The translations under genes and the position numbers were made by a program. DNA of 64,000 bases, taken from Clostridium sp. Lineage in GTDB: Bacteria; Bacillota; Clostridia; Lachnospirales; Lachnospiraceae. Below, in pieces: positions 9,001 to 17,682 of the stretch (positions are counted from its first letter, which is position 1; each line of letters opens with the position of its first letter). The stretch covers positions 23,725 through 87,724 of the forward strand of contig JAISOV010000016.1 of NCBI GenBank assembly GCA_031275405.1, in the 5' to 3' direction. The notes under the pieces were generated by a model. The model was not told the DNA's origin and made no database searches. It saw nothing but the letters and a program-made list of their open reading frames with translations.

Positions 9001-10873
9001 GAATGTGGGCGGTGTCGCACAGGTGGAAGCGCAAAAGTCGAGCGACCTGTTTATGAAAACGCAGTACCTCGACGAACTCACAAACGGGCGCGGCACGGTG
9101 TTTGCGACAGGCACTCCCATTTCAAACAGCATGGTTGAGCTTTACACCATGCAGCGCTATCTGCAATACAAGACACTTGTACAAAACGGTTTACAGCATT
9201 TTGACGCATGGGCTTCCACTTTTGGGGAAACAGTTACAGCGATAGAACTTGCGCCGGAAGGAACGGGCTATCGTGCCAAAACCCGCTTTGCCAAGTTTTA
9301 CAATTTGCCTGAACTCATGTCGATGTTCAAAATGACCGCTGACATTCAAACAGCGGATATGCTGCAATTGCCTGTGCCAAAGGCGAACTTCCACACCGAA
9401 GTTATCAAGCCGAGTAAGTGGCAGCAGGATATGGTTGCGGAGCTTGCCGAACGTGCCGAAGTTATCCGAAAAGGCGATATTGACCCACGAATCGACAATA
9501 TGCTGAAAGTCACCAACGACGGGCGTAAGTTGGCTCTCGACCAACGGCTCATCAACGAAATGCTGCCCGACGACCCGAACGGCAAGGTTGCCGTTTGCGC
9601 GGCGAATGTGTTCCGCATTTGGGATGAAAACAAGGAAAAGCGTTCCACGCAGCTTGTGTTCTCCGACCTGTCCACGCCCCACGGCGATGGGAAGTTTAAT
9701 GTCTATGACGACCTCAAACAAAAGCTGATTGCCAAAGGAATCCCCGAAGAAGAAATCGCCTTTATCCATGACGCGAACACCGAGGTCAAGAAAAAAGAAC
9801 TTTTCGCAAAGGTACGCAAAGGACAAATCCGCGTCCTTATGGGAAGTACCCAAAAGATGGGCGCGGGTACAAACGTGCAGGACAGACTTATCGCATTGCA
9901 TGATTTGGATTGTCCATGGCGTCCGTCCGATTTGGCCCAACGGTTAGGGCGAATTGTACGACAAGGCAACAAAAATCCCGAAGTCGAGATTTTCCGCTAT
10001 GTCACCGAGGGGACGTTCGACAGCTATTTGTACCAGCTTGTGGAAAACAAGCAGAAGTTTATTGCGCAGATTATGACGAGTAAGACTCCCGTTCGTGTTG
10101 CGGAAGATGTGGACGAAACGGCTCTTTCCTACGCCGAAATCAAGGCTTTGGCGACTGGCAATCCGCTTATCATTGAGAAATGTCAGCTTGAAATGGACGT
10201 GAATAAGCTCAAAATTCTGCAAGCAAGCCACAATAGTCAAAAATACGCTTTGGAGGACAAAATCCTCAAAGAATATCCGCAGGCAATCAAGCGGTTGACC
10301 GAGCGAATATCCGGCTACAAGACCGACATTGCAACAGTGGCGAAATACCCGGCAGACAAAGACCATTTCCCGCCCATGAAAATCGGCGGGGATCTTTTTG
10401 CCGAAAAAGCCGACGCGGGCAAGGCGATAATCGAAGCCTGCAAAGCGATGTCCTCGCCCGACCCCGTGGCGTTGGGCGAATATCGCGGCTTTCAGATGAT
10501 ACTGTCCTTCGACAGCTTTTCAAAGGAATACCGCGTTACGCTCTCCGGGGCGCTCTCCCACACCGTCAAACTCGGCACGGACATTCACGGCAACATCACC
10601 CGCTTGGACAACGCTTTGGAACGGTTTGCAGAACACAAGGGATATGACGAGCGGGAGCTTGCGGAGGTTCGGCAGCAGATGGAAAACGCCAAGGCCGAGG
10701 TGGCGCGGCCTTTCCCGCAGGAGACGGAGCTTGCCGAGAAAACGGCGCGGCTGGCGGAGGCCAATATCGCGCTGAACCTTGACAAGCGCGAGCCGGAAAT
10801 CGTCGGGGGCGAGCCGGACGAGGGCGACAGCGCGGACGCGCCGCAGAAGAAAGAAAGAGCTTATGGGAGGTGA
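2825..10873 (+). CDS. Giant DNA methylase / SNF2-like helicase (2682 aa) of a conjugative element
   Basis: ArdC/LtrC-like N-terminus (NDQILIYAQRP...WVNKGAKGI), methylase-like NVLEPSCGIGNFFGL ... NVPFGSYG, helicase motifs LAHEVGAGKTFEM, DEAHYFKN, QRLGRIVRQGN; GGAAGGAGG SD. Confidence 0.9.
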   Translation: MAAKYQFIMQMYESVLQRVTHSPAEWTAFIRAACRNYKLPFNDQILIYAQRPDATAVLEIEKWNRQFGRWVNKGAKGIAVFDEEYNGNSRLKHYFDISDTHESRFSRPVPIWQMNTAYEADVIESLENSFGELEDDSGLAAALISAAHNAVDDNLSDYLNELIYCREDSFLEELDGLNVEMEYKTALQNSVAYMLLTRCGLDADEYLDFEDFRYISDFNTRNTVNALGTAASDISETCLREISATVINLQRQEQNQNRTFATPPQKGDNNIKNSERSTPHERTDISDAGRLPNTQSASPGGSRPGSPWQVRIGKKEIPQTEPQNPVHEPADIGQAERTSDGNRADGERAHGTVDPADGGGAGRGRELESPRPNEMGGLDEQYPPQRGGTGDERTDIRIKPLPRGPHEVRRLRGVGAEYRQLTLMGEAEEQKSSAFSISQQIIDEVLTTGGNEENSVLRIISWFRRIHTPTENAAFLRKEYGEGGKGFIFGGQHVSVWWDENIIRIAVGDNARYAENATTLHWLNVELRIRDLFRLGRFAPQSELDKVDGFELKSLADHLWYLHHDLADGITFSFMDEELFKGGFPDSTAHIAELLAEPTARQTILDGLTEFAAEYEQDNDLLRFRFSESHMRDALTLLNDLQYDPNILTADESVSTLRPGFITQDEVDAILLQGGNVEHGKYRIYSYFLHAHTAKEKADFLNDEYGWGGTGRTGFNENHDSKGISFSRENNHMPYDKVILPWSKVAKRVDELIADGRYMTERERGLLPEYEKSELAREVYLFYTNQPEDVPRPYPFGSETTNAIKEIRPQLDEPERVAGILSGMAAVLDNTADFDRSYQSMQKAFEDLTAYQNGEYTLFPTDKPAEKETAQPAPAPVTHEQPAADEAAVYDLQLGTAVYLGMDEYEIYSFDDSNVVLRDIKYPLFTRDMPRDEFERKLRENHLNDHLIADGETETPVLPIPKQETAQPHTPKIGDRYEIQGRRFVVDSVDTDSGKVSLRDVTFEGSAGFPVFRSESFDFIRQYDPIEDLPDERQRIVTETTPIPTDEPLTPAWEKPKPKGKVNVFDPHPEIPQSERHNYRITDDDLGAGGAKTKFKNNVEAIKTLQDIELENRFATPEEQEILARYVGWGGLQQAFDPHNKQWEDEYLELNALLSPEEYESARSTTLNAHYTYPTVIKAIYKAVENMGFKTGNVLEPSCGIGNFFGLVPESMAGSKLFGVELDSLTGRIARQLYQKNNIAVQGFEKTELPDSFFDLAVGNVPFGSYGVADKRYDKHKFHIHDYFFARTLDKVRPGGIVAFVTSRFTLDKKDSSVRKYIAQRADLIGAIRLPMTAFKANAGTEVTTDIIFLQKRDRIVDIEPDWVHLGYVNGIGADGEETEIAVNSYFAEHPDMILGTMSAASGTRMYGGENSISCVPFEDSDLTEQLAEAVTNIHAEITEYERDEDEPEEEFAIPADPNVRNYSYTTVEGQIYYRQDSIMVPVEMPVTAQNRVKGLIELRECVRTLIFYQTSDYPDHAIDAEQTKLNRLYDSFTRKYGLINSRGNSIAFAQDSAYCLLCSLENLDENGELESKAAMFTKRTIKPHIPITHVDTASEALAVSLSEKARVDLSFMAQLTDMSEDAIVKELEGVIFLNIGNASDQSKTYVTADEYLSGNIREKLELAKAAQATFPDGRYDVNVKSLETAMPKDLTAAEISVRLGATWLPEDVVQQFMYELLQTPPYAQGRVKVHYSHHTGEWNVTEKTYDRSNIHTFNTYGTQRINAYQIIEQSLNLRDVRIFDKVYTPEGDEKRVLNKKETAIAQAKQEIIRSKFEEWIWKDPARRERLCRLYNDRFNSIRPREYDGSHLKFPGMNPEIVLRKHQIDAIAHQLYGGNTLLAHEVGAGKTFEMVAAAMESKRLGLANKSLIVVPNHITEQWAAEFLQLYPSANILVATKKDFETKNRKKFCARIATGDYDAVIIGHSQFEKIPMSAERQEAMLRRQIDELIEGIDEVKRNKGEKFTIKQMEKMKKNLEVRLQKLTDQSRKDDVVTFEELGIDRLFIDEAHYFKNLFLITKMRNVGGVAQVEAQKSSDLFMKTQYLDELTNGRGTVFATGTPISNSMVELYTMQRYLQYKTLVQNGLQHFDAWASTFGETVTAIELAPEGTGYRAKTRFAKFYNLPELMSMFKMTADIQTADMLQLPVPKANFHTEVIKPSKWQQDMVAELAERAEVIRKGDIDPRIDNMLKVTNDGRKLALDQRLINEMLPDDPNGKVAVCAANVFRIWDENKEKRSTQLVFSDLSTPHGDGKFNVYDDLKQKLIAKGIPEEEIAFIHDANTEVKKKELFAKVRKGQIRVLMGSTQKMGAGTNVQDRLIALHDLDCPWRPSDLAQRLGRIVRQGNKNPEVEIFRYVTEGTFDSYLYQLVENKQKFIAQIMTSKTPVRVAEDVDETALSYAEIKALATGNPLIIEKCQLEMDVNKLKILQASHNSQKYALEDKILKEYPQAIKRLTERISGYKTDIATVAKYPADKDHFPPMKIGGDLFAEKADAGKAIIEACKAMSSPDPVALGEYRGFQMILSFDSFSKEYRVTLSGALSHTVKLGTDIHGNITRLDNALERFAEHKGYDERELAEVRQQMENAKAEVARPFPQETELAEKTARLAEANIALNLDKREPEIVGGEPDEGDSADAPQKKERAYGR
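3663..4019 (+). CDS. tnpV: TnpV-like transposon-encoded protein nested out of frame within the helicase ORF
   Basis: MNELTYRTQGDYQIPNLLPPEEAAPVVLGKYALARKKFLKQSRRILFTNLLTSGKLNAHL...MKWVGLMNNIRHSAEELVMSELIYA; AAAGGAG SD upstream. Confidence 0.8.
   Translation: MNELTYRTQGDYQIPNLLPPEEAAPVVLGKYALARKKFLKQSRRILFTNLLTSGKLNAHLMETEQTANERMELLTRQMAAAQGVDESLKARDQMKWVGLMNNIRHSAEELVMSELIYA
4037..4064. repeat. Perfect inverted repeat CCCCACGAAGTC-CGCA-GACTTCGTGGGG just after the tnpV stop
   Basis: 12-bp perfect stem with 4-nt loop read directly. Confidence 0.9.
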
Positions 10874-10876
10874 AAA

Positions 10877-11323
10877 ATGGGTTATCAGGAGAGTTTGGTT
10901 TTGGTTAGGCCACACCAGCATCTGCACAGCATTGTTGCGGACTGTGAGAACAAAAGGCAAAGCGGCTGTTATGAGCAGAATCCCTGCTCTATCGAATTGC
11001 GGTCGGTGGCTGTCCTGAAACGGCGGATACACACATCCCCGGCAGGAACAAAGCTGCTATGGGTGACAGGCGGCCGCTACTTCCACAATAGAGCGGGCCT
11101 GCTTGGTAAGCCTTTGGGCGATAGCAGGCTCAAGCTGTTGTTTCTATCGGCGGAGAGCCTTTTTGGGCAGAAGCATACAGACGGCATTGATTTCCCAGAC
11201 AGTATAAGACTGTCGGAAAACTCTTGGATAAAGCGATATACGCCGCAGGAGTTCCTTGCGGCGGTTCGCCCCTATACAGGGAGGCCGAGGGGCGTGATCG
11301 ATGGACCATCGAAATATCCCTGA
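10877..11323 (+). CDS. Hypothetical protein of conjugative element
   Basis: GGGAGGTGAAAAATG start immediately after the helicase stop; 148 aa, no recognised domain. Confidence 0.55.
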   Translation: MGYQESLVLVRPHQHLHSIVADCENKRQSGCYEQNPCSIELRSVAVLKRRIHTSPAGTKLLWVTGGRYFHNRAGLLGKPLGDSRLKLLFLSAESLFGQKHTDGIDFPDSIRLSENSWIKRYTPQEFLAAVRPYTGRPRGVIDGPSKYP

Positions 11324-11540
11324 CCTTTTGAGGACAATGCCGAAGCGGATGGCCTGGGGCATCGCCGACGAAGCGCTGGAATCCGCCGTCCCGTCCCGAA
11401 AGCCTGATCAGCCCAGAACCGGGCCCGCAGAATCCGGTGCCGCGATACTTGGGGGCGCTTTTCAGACGCTGCGCAGTGCGTGGCAAAACTGTTGCCGCAG
11501 GCAAGGCGGCACGGCCAGACAAGAAAAGGAGAAAGAAGCC

Positions 11541-12059
11541 ATGGTCATGAAAAAACATCTCTATAAGCAGCTCGTCTACGGATCCTTCCTGAAATCAAGC
11601 CCCAGGGCAGTCATGATCTGCCTCATCGATATGGCAAACCCGCACAGGGGATTCTCCTGCTTCCCGGCGATCGGCACGATCGCCCAGCGGGTCGCCCTGA
11701 GCATCTCCACCGTCAAACGTGCGCTCAGGACGTTAGTCAGGCAAGGATTCCTGCAGAAGGCGGCCTGTTTCTATAAAGGCTTCCAGCAGACCAATCTTTA
11801 CACGGTGCTGTTTCCCGGCCCCCGCACAGGAAACGGGGAAGCGCCCCAGCAAGGATCCGGGCGGGAGGATCCGGCAGACTGTCCGGCCGGGCAGGAGACA
11901 CCCGAAGACCCGCAGGACAACGACCCGTTTCCGCACAGGGCTGCCGTTCTCTCTGGCGGCCCAGAACGCAGCTTCTCATCCTTTTTCCCAAAACGGGCGT
12001 GGAGCCGGACTGTAAAACGAAAAAACAGACATACAGGAAGGAAAAAACGGATCCGGTAA
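11541..12059 (+). CDS. Helix-turn-helix protein (replication/regulatory type)
   Basis: AIGTIAQRVALSISTVKRALRTLVRQGFL winged-HTH segment; start chosen at 11541 after AAAAGGAG. Confidence 0.6.
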   Translation: MVMKKHLYKQLVYGSFLKSSPRAVMICLIDMANPHRGFSCFPAIGTIAQRVALSISTVKRALRTLVRQGFLQKAACFYKGFQQTNLYTVLFPGPRTGNGEAPQQGSGREDPADCPAGQETPEDPQDNDPFPHRAAVLSGGPERSFSSFFPKRAWSRTVKRKNRHTGRKKRIR

Positions 12060-12337
12060 AAAAAATGACCTCCCCGGAGGGCCAGGGTGGCCCCCAGAAC
12101 AGAAAGGGAACGGGAATTACCAGCCGAAAAAGAAACTAAACCGAAAGAAAACCTCTAAACACAGATGCCCGGCGGTATCCATGCACAAAGAGGACAGGCC
12201 TGTGTCTTCCCGCGCCTACAAAACCCGATGCTGCTGGGAAAATAAAATAACATATGTTATTTATATGCATGTACTACACAGGCAACAGAAGGCCGGTCAT
12301 ACGAATCAGCCCTCTCCTGCCCGTTTTTTGTGCCTAT

Positions 12338-12703
12338 TTATTCGACAGGGTCTTCTATTATGCTGCCTTTGCCTGCAGTAAGCAGGCGGTACACCGTCAA
12401 AGGTATGTACCATGCGGCACAGACAAGCCGCCATACCAGAACGACCCCACCAATGATACCGCCCAATATGAAGTTGAGGGCGACAATCCCTACCGTTCCG
12501 GCTATGTCGTACCCATGCGGCACAAGCCATACAGACATACGTCGGATACCGAACGGGATACCGCAGCACAGCCACACATAAAAGTAGTCTGTTTTGCCGT
12601 TCTTGGTAAATACTGGATTGAACATGAGGAATAAAAACAATGCAGCAGCGGCGGGCAGAACTGTTTTCTTAAAAAATTCTTTCCATATTTTCCTGCGTGT
12701 CAT
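12338..12703 (-). CDS. Small multi-spanning membrane protein, DUF6050-like
   Basis: TVLPAAAALFLFLMFNPVFTKNGKTDYFYVWLCCGIPFGIRRM...; hydrophobic segments; matches remembered DUF6050 pattern. Confidence 0.6.
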   Translation of the reverse strand: MTRRKIWKEFFKKTVLPAAAALFLFLMFNPVFTKNGKTDYFYVWLCCGIPFGIRRMSVWLVPHGYDIAGTVGIVALNFILGGIIGGVVLVWRLVCAAWYIPLTVYRLLTAGKGSIIEDPVE

Positions 12704-12828
12704 CTCCTCGCTCCTTTTCTGACGGAAATTGCGGGACAGCTTCCATATCCGTAAGATGGTTTCAACAGTCTTTCATGCATCGGCGGTCTGTCCGCTCTGT
12801 GCCGAAATCCCCACAATCTTGCAGTCTA

Positions 12829-12857
12829 CTTGTATCATACACTTATGCGTGTGTCAA
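12829..12857 (-). promoter_or_regulatory. Sigma-A type promoter for the DUF6050-like gene (TTGACA-17-TACAAG) with ACAC-TTATGC-GTGT dyad in the spacer
   Basis: Hexamers with 17-nt spacer read on minus strand. Confidence 0.5.
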
Positions 12858-13000
12858 CAAGTTTTTCAAATATTTTTTCAGCACAAGAAACACCTGTGTA
12901 TCATGGTACCAGATACTCCGAGTGCTTCCTGCGGCCCTTGCAGATGGATGTCTGTCTATGTTAAAATGGCGCTATTCCGAAGAAAAGAAGGGAGCAGGCC

Positions 13001-14410
13001 ATGGAAAAAATACAGGAAGTCCTCCTGAGTGTGGATGAGCAGCGCCAGTACGACACCGTACGCCGCATCCTGGAGGGGAACCAAAGCCCCCAGAGAGCGG
13101 CACTGATCCTAGGCGTGACTGGCAGGACCATACGCAATTATATCAGCGGATTCCGCAAAGCAGGTGCCCAATGGTTCGTACATGGAAACCGCGGCAGAAA
13201 ACCAGCACGCACCATTGCGCCGCAGGTACAGACGCAGATAGCGGATCTGTATCAGTCCAAGTATTATGACGCAAGCTATTCCCACGCGAAAGAGCTCCTT
13301 GAAAAGAAAGAGGGCATCGGCATCTCCGAAAGCAGTGTCAGGAAGATCCTGCTTTCGAGAAACCTCCTTTCACCGCAGGTCCATAAAAAGACCCGCCGCC
13401 AGATACAGAGGAAATTAGAGCGGGCAAAAAAGTCCGCCGGAACAGAGGCCCAGCAGGCAGCAATCGAAAAAGAGATAGCGAGGGCCGCCGCACCGCACCC
13501 GCGACGCGAGCGGTGTCCGTATTTTGGCGAGATGATCCAGATGGACGCTTCGGAGCATCCATGGTTCGGAACGCAGAAAGCGACGCTACATGCCGCCATT
13601 GATAATTCGACCGGAATCGTTGTGGGAGCGTATTTTGAGCGCCGCGAGACCTTAAGCGGATATTATCACGTATTCCATCAGATCTTAGAGACATATGGCA
13701 TACCGTATATGTTTTATACGGATAACAGGACCGTATTCCGGTACAAAAAGAAAAAAAATCCCGCCCTCGAAAAAGATTCCTTCACACAGTTTTCATACGC
13801 CTGCCATCAGCTTGGCGTAGACGTGAAAACGACCAGCGTGCCGCAGGCAAAAGGGCAGATCGAGCGCCTTTTCGGTACGCTCCAGCAAAGGCTGCCGGTT
13901 GAGCTGCGTCTTGCGGGCATATCTGCCATGGATGCCGCCAACGAATTCCTGAGGACATACCTTGACGGATACAATGAGAAATTTTCCAAGTCAAAGACAG
14001 ATCTGAAATCTGTCTTTGACTTAAGTCCGGGCGCACAGAAAATCAACCTGACACTTGCGGTCCTGACGAAGCGTACCATAGATAAAGGACATTCCGTATC
14101 TTTCCAGAACCATTATTACCGCACGGTAGACCATGATGGGATTCCGTTCCATCTGGCGCCCAGGACAGAAGGCCTTCTCGTAGAGGCCTTTGACAAAACG
14201 AAATATTTCTGTACCGGCGGCAGAGTACTTGCCTTGGAGGAGATCCGGAAACATGAAGAGGTTTCCAGCAATATCGACAGGCCCGCCGGAGACAGGATAA
14301 GGCCTCCGCAGAAGAAAAACATACCGGCAATGGGACATCCTTGGAGAATGCCGGTTTTTGATTCGTTTCTAGGAAAGCAGGCTCACAGACGGCACCTAGC
14401 CGGCGCATAG
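13001..14410 (+). mobile_element. ISNCY (IS1202-like) family transposase ORF
   Basis: HTH N-terminus plus DDE-type core: EMIQMDASEHPWFGTQKATLHAAIDNSTG, YGIPYMFYTDNRTVF, TTSVPQAKGQIERLFGTLQQRLPVELRL; IS ends not resolved. Confidence 0.75.
13988..14022. repeat. 15-bp perfect inverted repeat inside the transposase ORF
   Basis: AAGTCAAAGACAGAT-CTGAA-ATCTGTCTTTGACTT. Confidence 0.9.
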
Positions 14411-14591
14411 GTCCTGACCCCGCACAGATACGTTGACGGGCTGGTGAAAGCCGGCCTGTTCTGTGTGCAAAAAGGGAGAGGTCATGCTTATCAGCAGGGC
14501 TGGTTCTGGAGGAGGTTAAGAACGGGTGCTTTTAGCCCCCTCCTGTAGCTGGTTAAAAAATTTTTTAGGAAAAAATCAAAAACGCTTGACA

Positions 14592-14617
14592 TACCTTTTT
14601 TACGTTTTTTTCATCGG
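14592..14617. repeat. A/T-tract repeat copy 1 (TACCTTTTTTACGTTTTTTTCATCGG)
   Basis: Nearly identical to 23050-23076. Confidence 0.75.
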
Positions 14618-15136
14618 CTGATAACTTGGTTTCTTGTAAAAGGAAATGCAACAACAAAAAGCAATAGAAAACCATAGGGCAAAGCCGTATCATGGAACCT
14701 GGAGAACGCCAATAAAAGGACGGCGGCCTATGATCCAATGAGAGCATACCACAGAAGGGCGCGGATTCCAGCACCTATCCGCAGACGGGCGCGGCGGGAT
14801 AAGGGCGCTCTGGCGCAGTGGGTGCGAGGCTCCGGAGATCGCGCCGGAGACGGAGCGGACAGAAGCATGGCAAGCCGCAGGATAAGACGCGGCACGATAC
14901 GACAGTCAGACAGCGGCCTTACGGAACGACCTGGATCTTTGCCGAGACGTGGGAAACCGTCTGTCGGAAAAACCGCGGGCGGAGCCGCAGCGCCATAAAA
15001 GCAACGGGGTACACGGAGTCCATCGCCTATGCCGATGGGAAGCTGAAAGAAGGCTGGGGAACCTGGCGGCAACCCTATGGAGATTTGCTGCATGTGATAT
15101 GGCAATGAACCTACATAAAAAAATTTAAAAATTATC

Positions 15137-15165
15137 TTGACAATCTGTTGATAAGGCGCTATACT
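15137..15165 (+). promoter_or_regulatory. Consensus-like promoter TTGACA-17-TATACT upstream of the 392-aa ORF
   Basis: Read directly; followed by AAAGGAG and ATG at 15239. Confidence 0.75.
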
Positions 15166-15238
15166 AAAATCAGGAAGAAAATAATTCCAACTTTTACAAT
15201 TTAAGGATTTCAACTTCAAAACGAAAGGAGACAGTACT

Positions 15239-16417
15239 ATGCAACTTAGTAAAGAACGGGCAGACGCACTTTGTGCAATCATTGCACTTGGGTTTGTGGG
15301 GCAGAACCAGCGTGAGGATAGAACGGGCAGGACACTCTATCTATACGATTCACAGGCAGATGCTATTAAGCATGCCACGCTTCAACAGACCCTATGGGAT
15401 AGCTTTGGCATCAACATTGCCAATGAGTTACAAAATGCCAAAGACGCTACTACAGGACGGAAAATCCATCCCTTTATTTACGCCCTGCCCTATGGCAATG
15501 AGGGGGGGCCTCGGAGACTTACCTATGAGGAAGTCAAGGTGAATGAGGAGGAAATTGCAGACATAGCACAAATAACGGAATCCGCCGCCAATTCCCTGAT
15601 TACTGCAACAAATCGTTTTCGTGGTGCATATATCGGGGGGTTTATCAACTATACAGAGGGGAAGCTATCTTTAATCGGTCCATCCAGCCTGTATTTGCGT
15701 GAACGTATGTATCTAGCCCGTAACAATCCCCGGCCTGAATCCGTAGCTGCAATGTTCATTGATTATGCCAATGTGGTACAAGAAACGAAAAAGTTTCTCA
15801 GGGAATGTTCACAGACATTTCGTACCCATGGGGCAATCTATGAGAACATTGGGACTTCTTCCGACTTAACCGAAGCATTGATTTCGGAAGGAAAGCCGGG
15901 GGATGATCAACGCATACTTGAGGAAGGCAAGATATTTTCCAGCTGTCACGGATTGGTAACTTCCATGTATTATCACTCGGATGTCCATTCCCATCACCTT
16001 GATGAAGGTGTATGTGTTGAGCTGTCTCTGAGTGACGATACCTGCAAATCGGCCTCCTGCATCCCTTGTGCAATCTTTGCGGCATCGCAGGGCACTCCGG
16101 CTTCGGCAGTACATTTTGGCCGGGGAGATTTTTGGAATCTGCCCACTGTTGCAATACGAAGGTCGCTCAATCCACGGTTTGAAGATAATTGGCGTGCTTT
16201 CGTTACTACCTGCTTTGTTTCCGCAAGTCACGAAATACTGGAATGGCAATTTTTTCATCCCATCACAATGCAGATGGCAGGGCTGGTTGGCAACGCAGCT
16301 GAGTTGGCGGCAATTCCGGAAATGTTTCTTGATGCTTTAACCTTTGAAGGCTCGTTTATTGACAGAATGATAAAATACCTGCCAATCTATCATCCGCCAG
16401 CAGTACAACATACTTAA
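15239..16417 (+). CDS. Uncharacterised 392-aa protein
   Basis: Long ORF with consensus-like promoter and SD (CGAAAGGAGACAGTACTATG); His/Cys-rich region HSDVHSHHLDEGVCVELSLSDDTCKSASCIPC. Confidence 0.75.
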   Translation: MQLSKERADALCAIIALGFVGQNQREDRTGRTLYLYDSQADAIKHATLQQTLWDSFGINIANELQNAKDATTGRKIHPFIYALPYGNEGGPRRLTYEEVKVNEEEIADIAQITESAANSLITATNRFRGAYIGGFINYTEGKLSLIGPSSLYLRERMYLARNNPRPESVAAMFIDYANVVQETKKFLRECSQTFRTHGAIYENIGTSSDLTEALISEGKPGDDQRILEEGKIFSSCHGLVTSMYYHSDVHSHHLDEGVCVELSLSDDTCKSASCIPCAIFAASQGTPASAVHFGRGDFWNLPTVAIRRSLNPRFEDNWRAFVTTCFVSASHEILEWQFFHPITMQMAGLVGNAAELAAIPEMFLDALTFEGSFIDRMIKYLPIYHPPAVQHT

Positions 16418-16530
16418 AATATTTTGCGGTGCACTACTGAAACATCATAAAAATGTACAAGGAGGAAAATTGATGCCGCTGATTTAGAAAGGTGACCAAA
16501 AGCTGCGACAGCAGCAAAGAAAACGGGCAG

Positions 16531-17086
16531 ATTATTTACGGAATGCGACGACGGGGGGGATCCCGGGCCGCCATCCAGCGCTATGACGCGGACGGGCGCA
16601 GGGACGGGGAGTTCCCGCTGGACCTGTCCGGGTTCGCAGACGTCCCCATCTTCGCGGACGTCGTCGGGGACGGGATCTGGGATTTCTACGTGCAGGGCGA
16701 TTACTTTGTCCTGGGCACGATCAACCGCAGGGTCTGCGTCCTGAAGCGCGACGGGGACGCCGTCCTGCCCGTCACGGTCCCGAAGGCGCTGTATGCCCGG
16801 ATGCTTTCCGATTCCGATTATATGGGCTATCCCGGGCCGGACGCGGAGAGCCTGTACTTCATGGACTCAGACCTCTCGGATGCCACGCTGTATCAGCTGG
16901 ACAGGGCTTCGGAAGCCTTCGAGGCTTTCCGGCTGCCGCCCCCAGGCGACTCACAAGGATACGATTATTATTACAGGAACCGGAGAAGGGATATTTTACG
17001 CAAGCGCTTCGACAGCGATGAGGAAACTTATACTACTAAGGAAACTTACGCGATCCTGGCGGCGGAGAAGCTTAAAATCTGACGGG
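16531..17086 (+). pseudogene. 3'-terminal duplicate of the 24242-25669 lipoprotein gene (5' truncated)
   Basis: AIQRYDADGR.DGEFPLDLSGFADVPIFAD ... YTTKETYAILAAEKL.I shared with the full-length copy at both DNA and protein level. Confidence 0.85.
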
Positions 17087-17172
17087 AGACCACAGGGATC
17101 AGCGCCGCCATGGGAATGTTCCTGCGCGGCAGCCTTACGGGCTGCGTTGGGAGGGCGCGGCGGTACCGCGTT

Positions 17173-17607
17173 TTACAGGGAGCCGCCTGACAGAAAGTCT
17201 ATCGCCTGAAGATACCCGTCCAGGCCCTGCCCATAGATCTGCTTCTGGCAGACCGGGGCAATGACCGAAACCTTGCGGAAATCTTCCCGCTCCGTGATGT
17301 CCGAAATGTGGATCTCCACTTTCGGCACAGGCAGGCTCGCCAAGGCATCCCGGATCGCGTAGCTGTAATGAGTATAGGCGCCCGGGTTGATCACCAGCCC
17401 CTCCGTTCCGTCAAAATACGCCTCCTGTATCCGGTCGATGATGGCGCCCTCGTGGTTGCTCTGCCAGACCGTGATCTCCTGCCCGGTTTCCCTGCCCTTT
17501 GCGGCGATTCTGTCCAGCAGGCAGGCATAATCCTCCCCGCCGTAAATATGTGTTTCCCGGATCCCCAGGAAATTCAGATTCGGCCCGTTGATGACCAGTA
17601 TTTTCAT
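17173..17607 (-). CDS. aroQ: Type II 3-dehydroquinate dehydratase
   Basis: MKILVINGPNLNFLGIRE, WQSNHEGAIIDRIQEA, VINPGAYTHYSYAIRDAL, EIHISDITEREDFRK; SD GATAGGAG. Confidence 0.95.
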   Translation of the reverse strand: MKILVINGPNLNFLGIRETHIYGGEDYACLLDRIAAKGRETGQEITVWQSNHEGAIIDRIQEAYFDGTEGLVINPGAYTHYSYAIRDALASLPVPKVEIHISDITEREDFRKVSVIAPVCQKQIYGQGLDGYLQAIDFLSGGSL

Positions 17608-17639
17608 TTTGCTCCTATCCGCCCGCTTTCGCGGGCATT
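17605..17639. repeat. 35-bp leader repeat copy 1 (hairpin + SD + start codon of aroQ)
   Basis: CATTTTGCTCCTATCCGCCCGCTTTCGCGGGCATT; 34/35 match to 17680-17714. Confidence 0.85.
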
Positions 17640-17651
17640 TCAATCAGGGAG

Positions 17652-17682
17652 ATGGGAAGCGGACGGTTTTCCCGCTTCCCAT
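17652..17682. terminator. Hairpin between aroEK and aroQ (11-bp stem, 9-nt loop)
   Basis: ATGGGAAGCGG-ACGGTTTTC-CCGCTTCCCAT. Confidence 0.45.

Noticed and set aside
9191-9940. 249-aa minus-strand ORF within the helicase gene
   Set aside because: Antisense to conserved helicase motifs
15239-16417. Cytidine/nucleic-acid deaminase assignment for the 392-aa protein
   Set aside because: HxH and Cys-rich region is suggestive but the canonical HAE...PCxxC arrangement is not present
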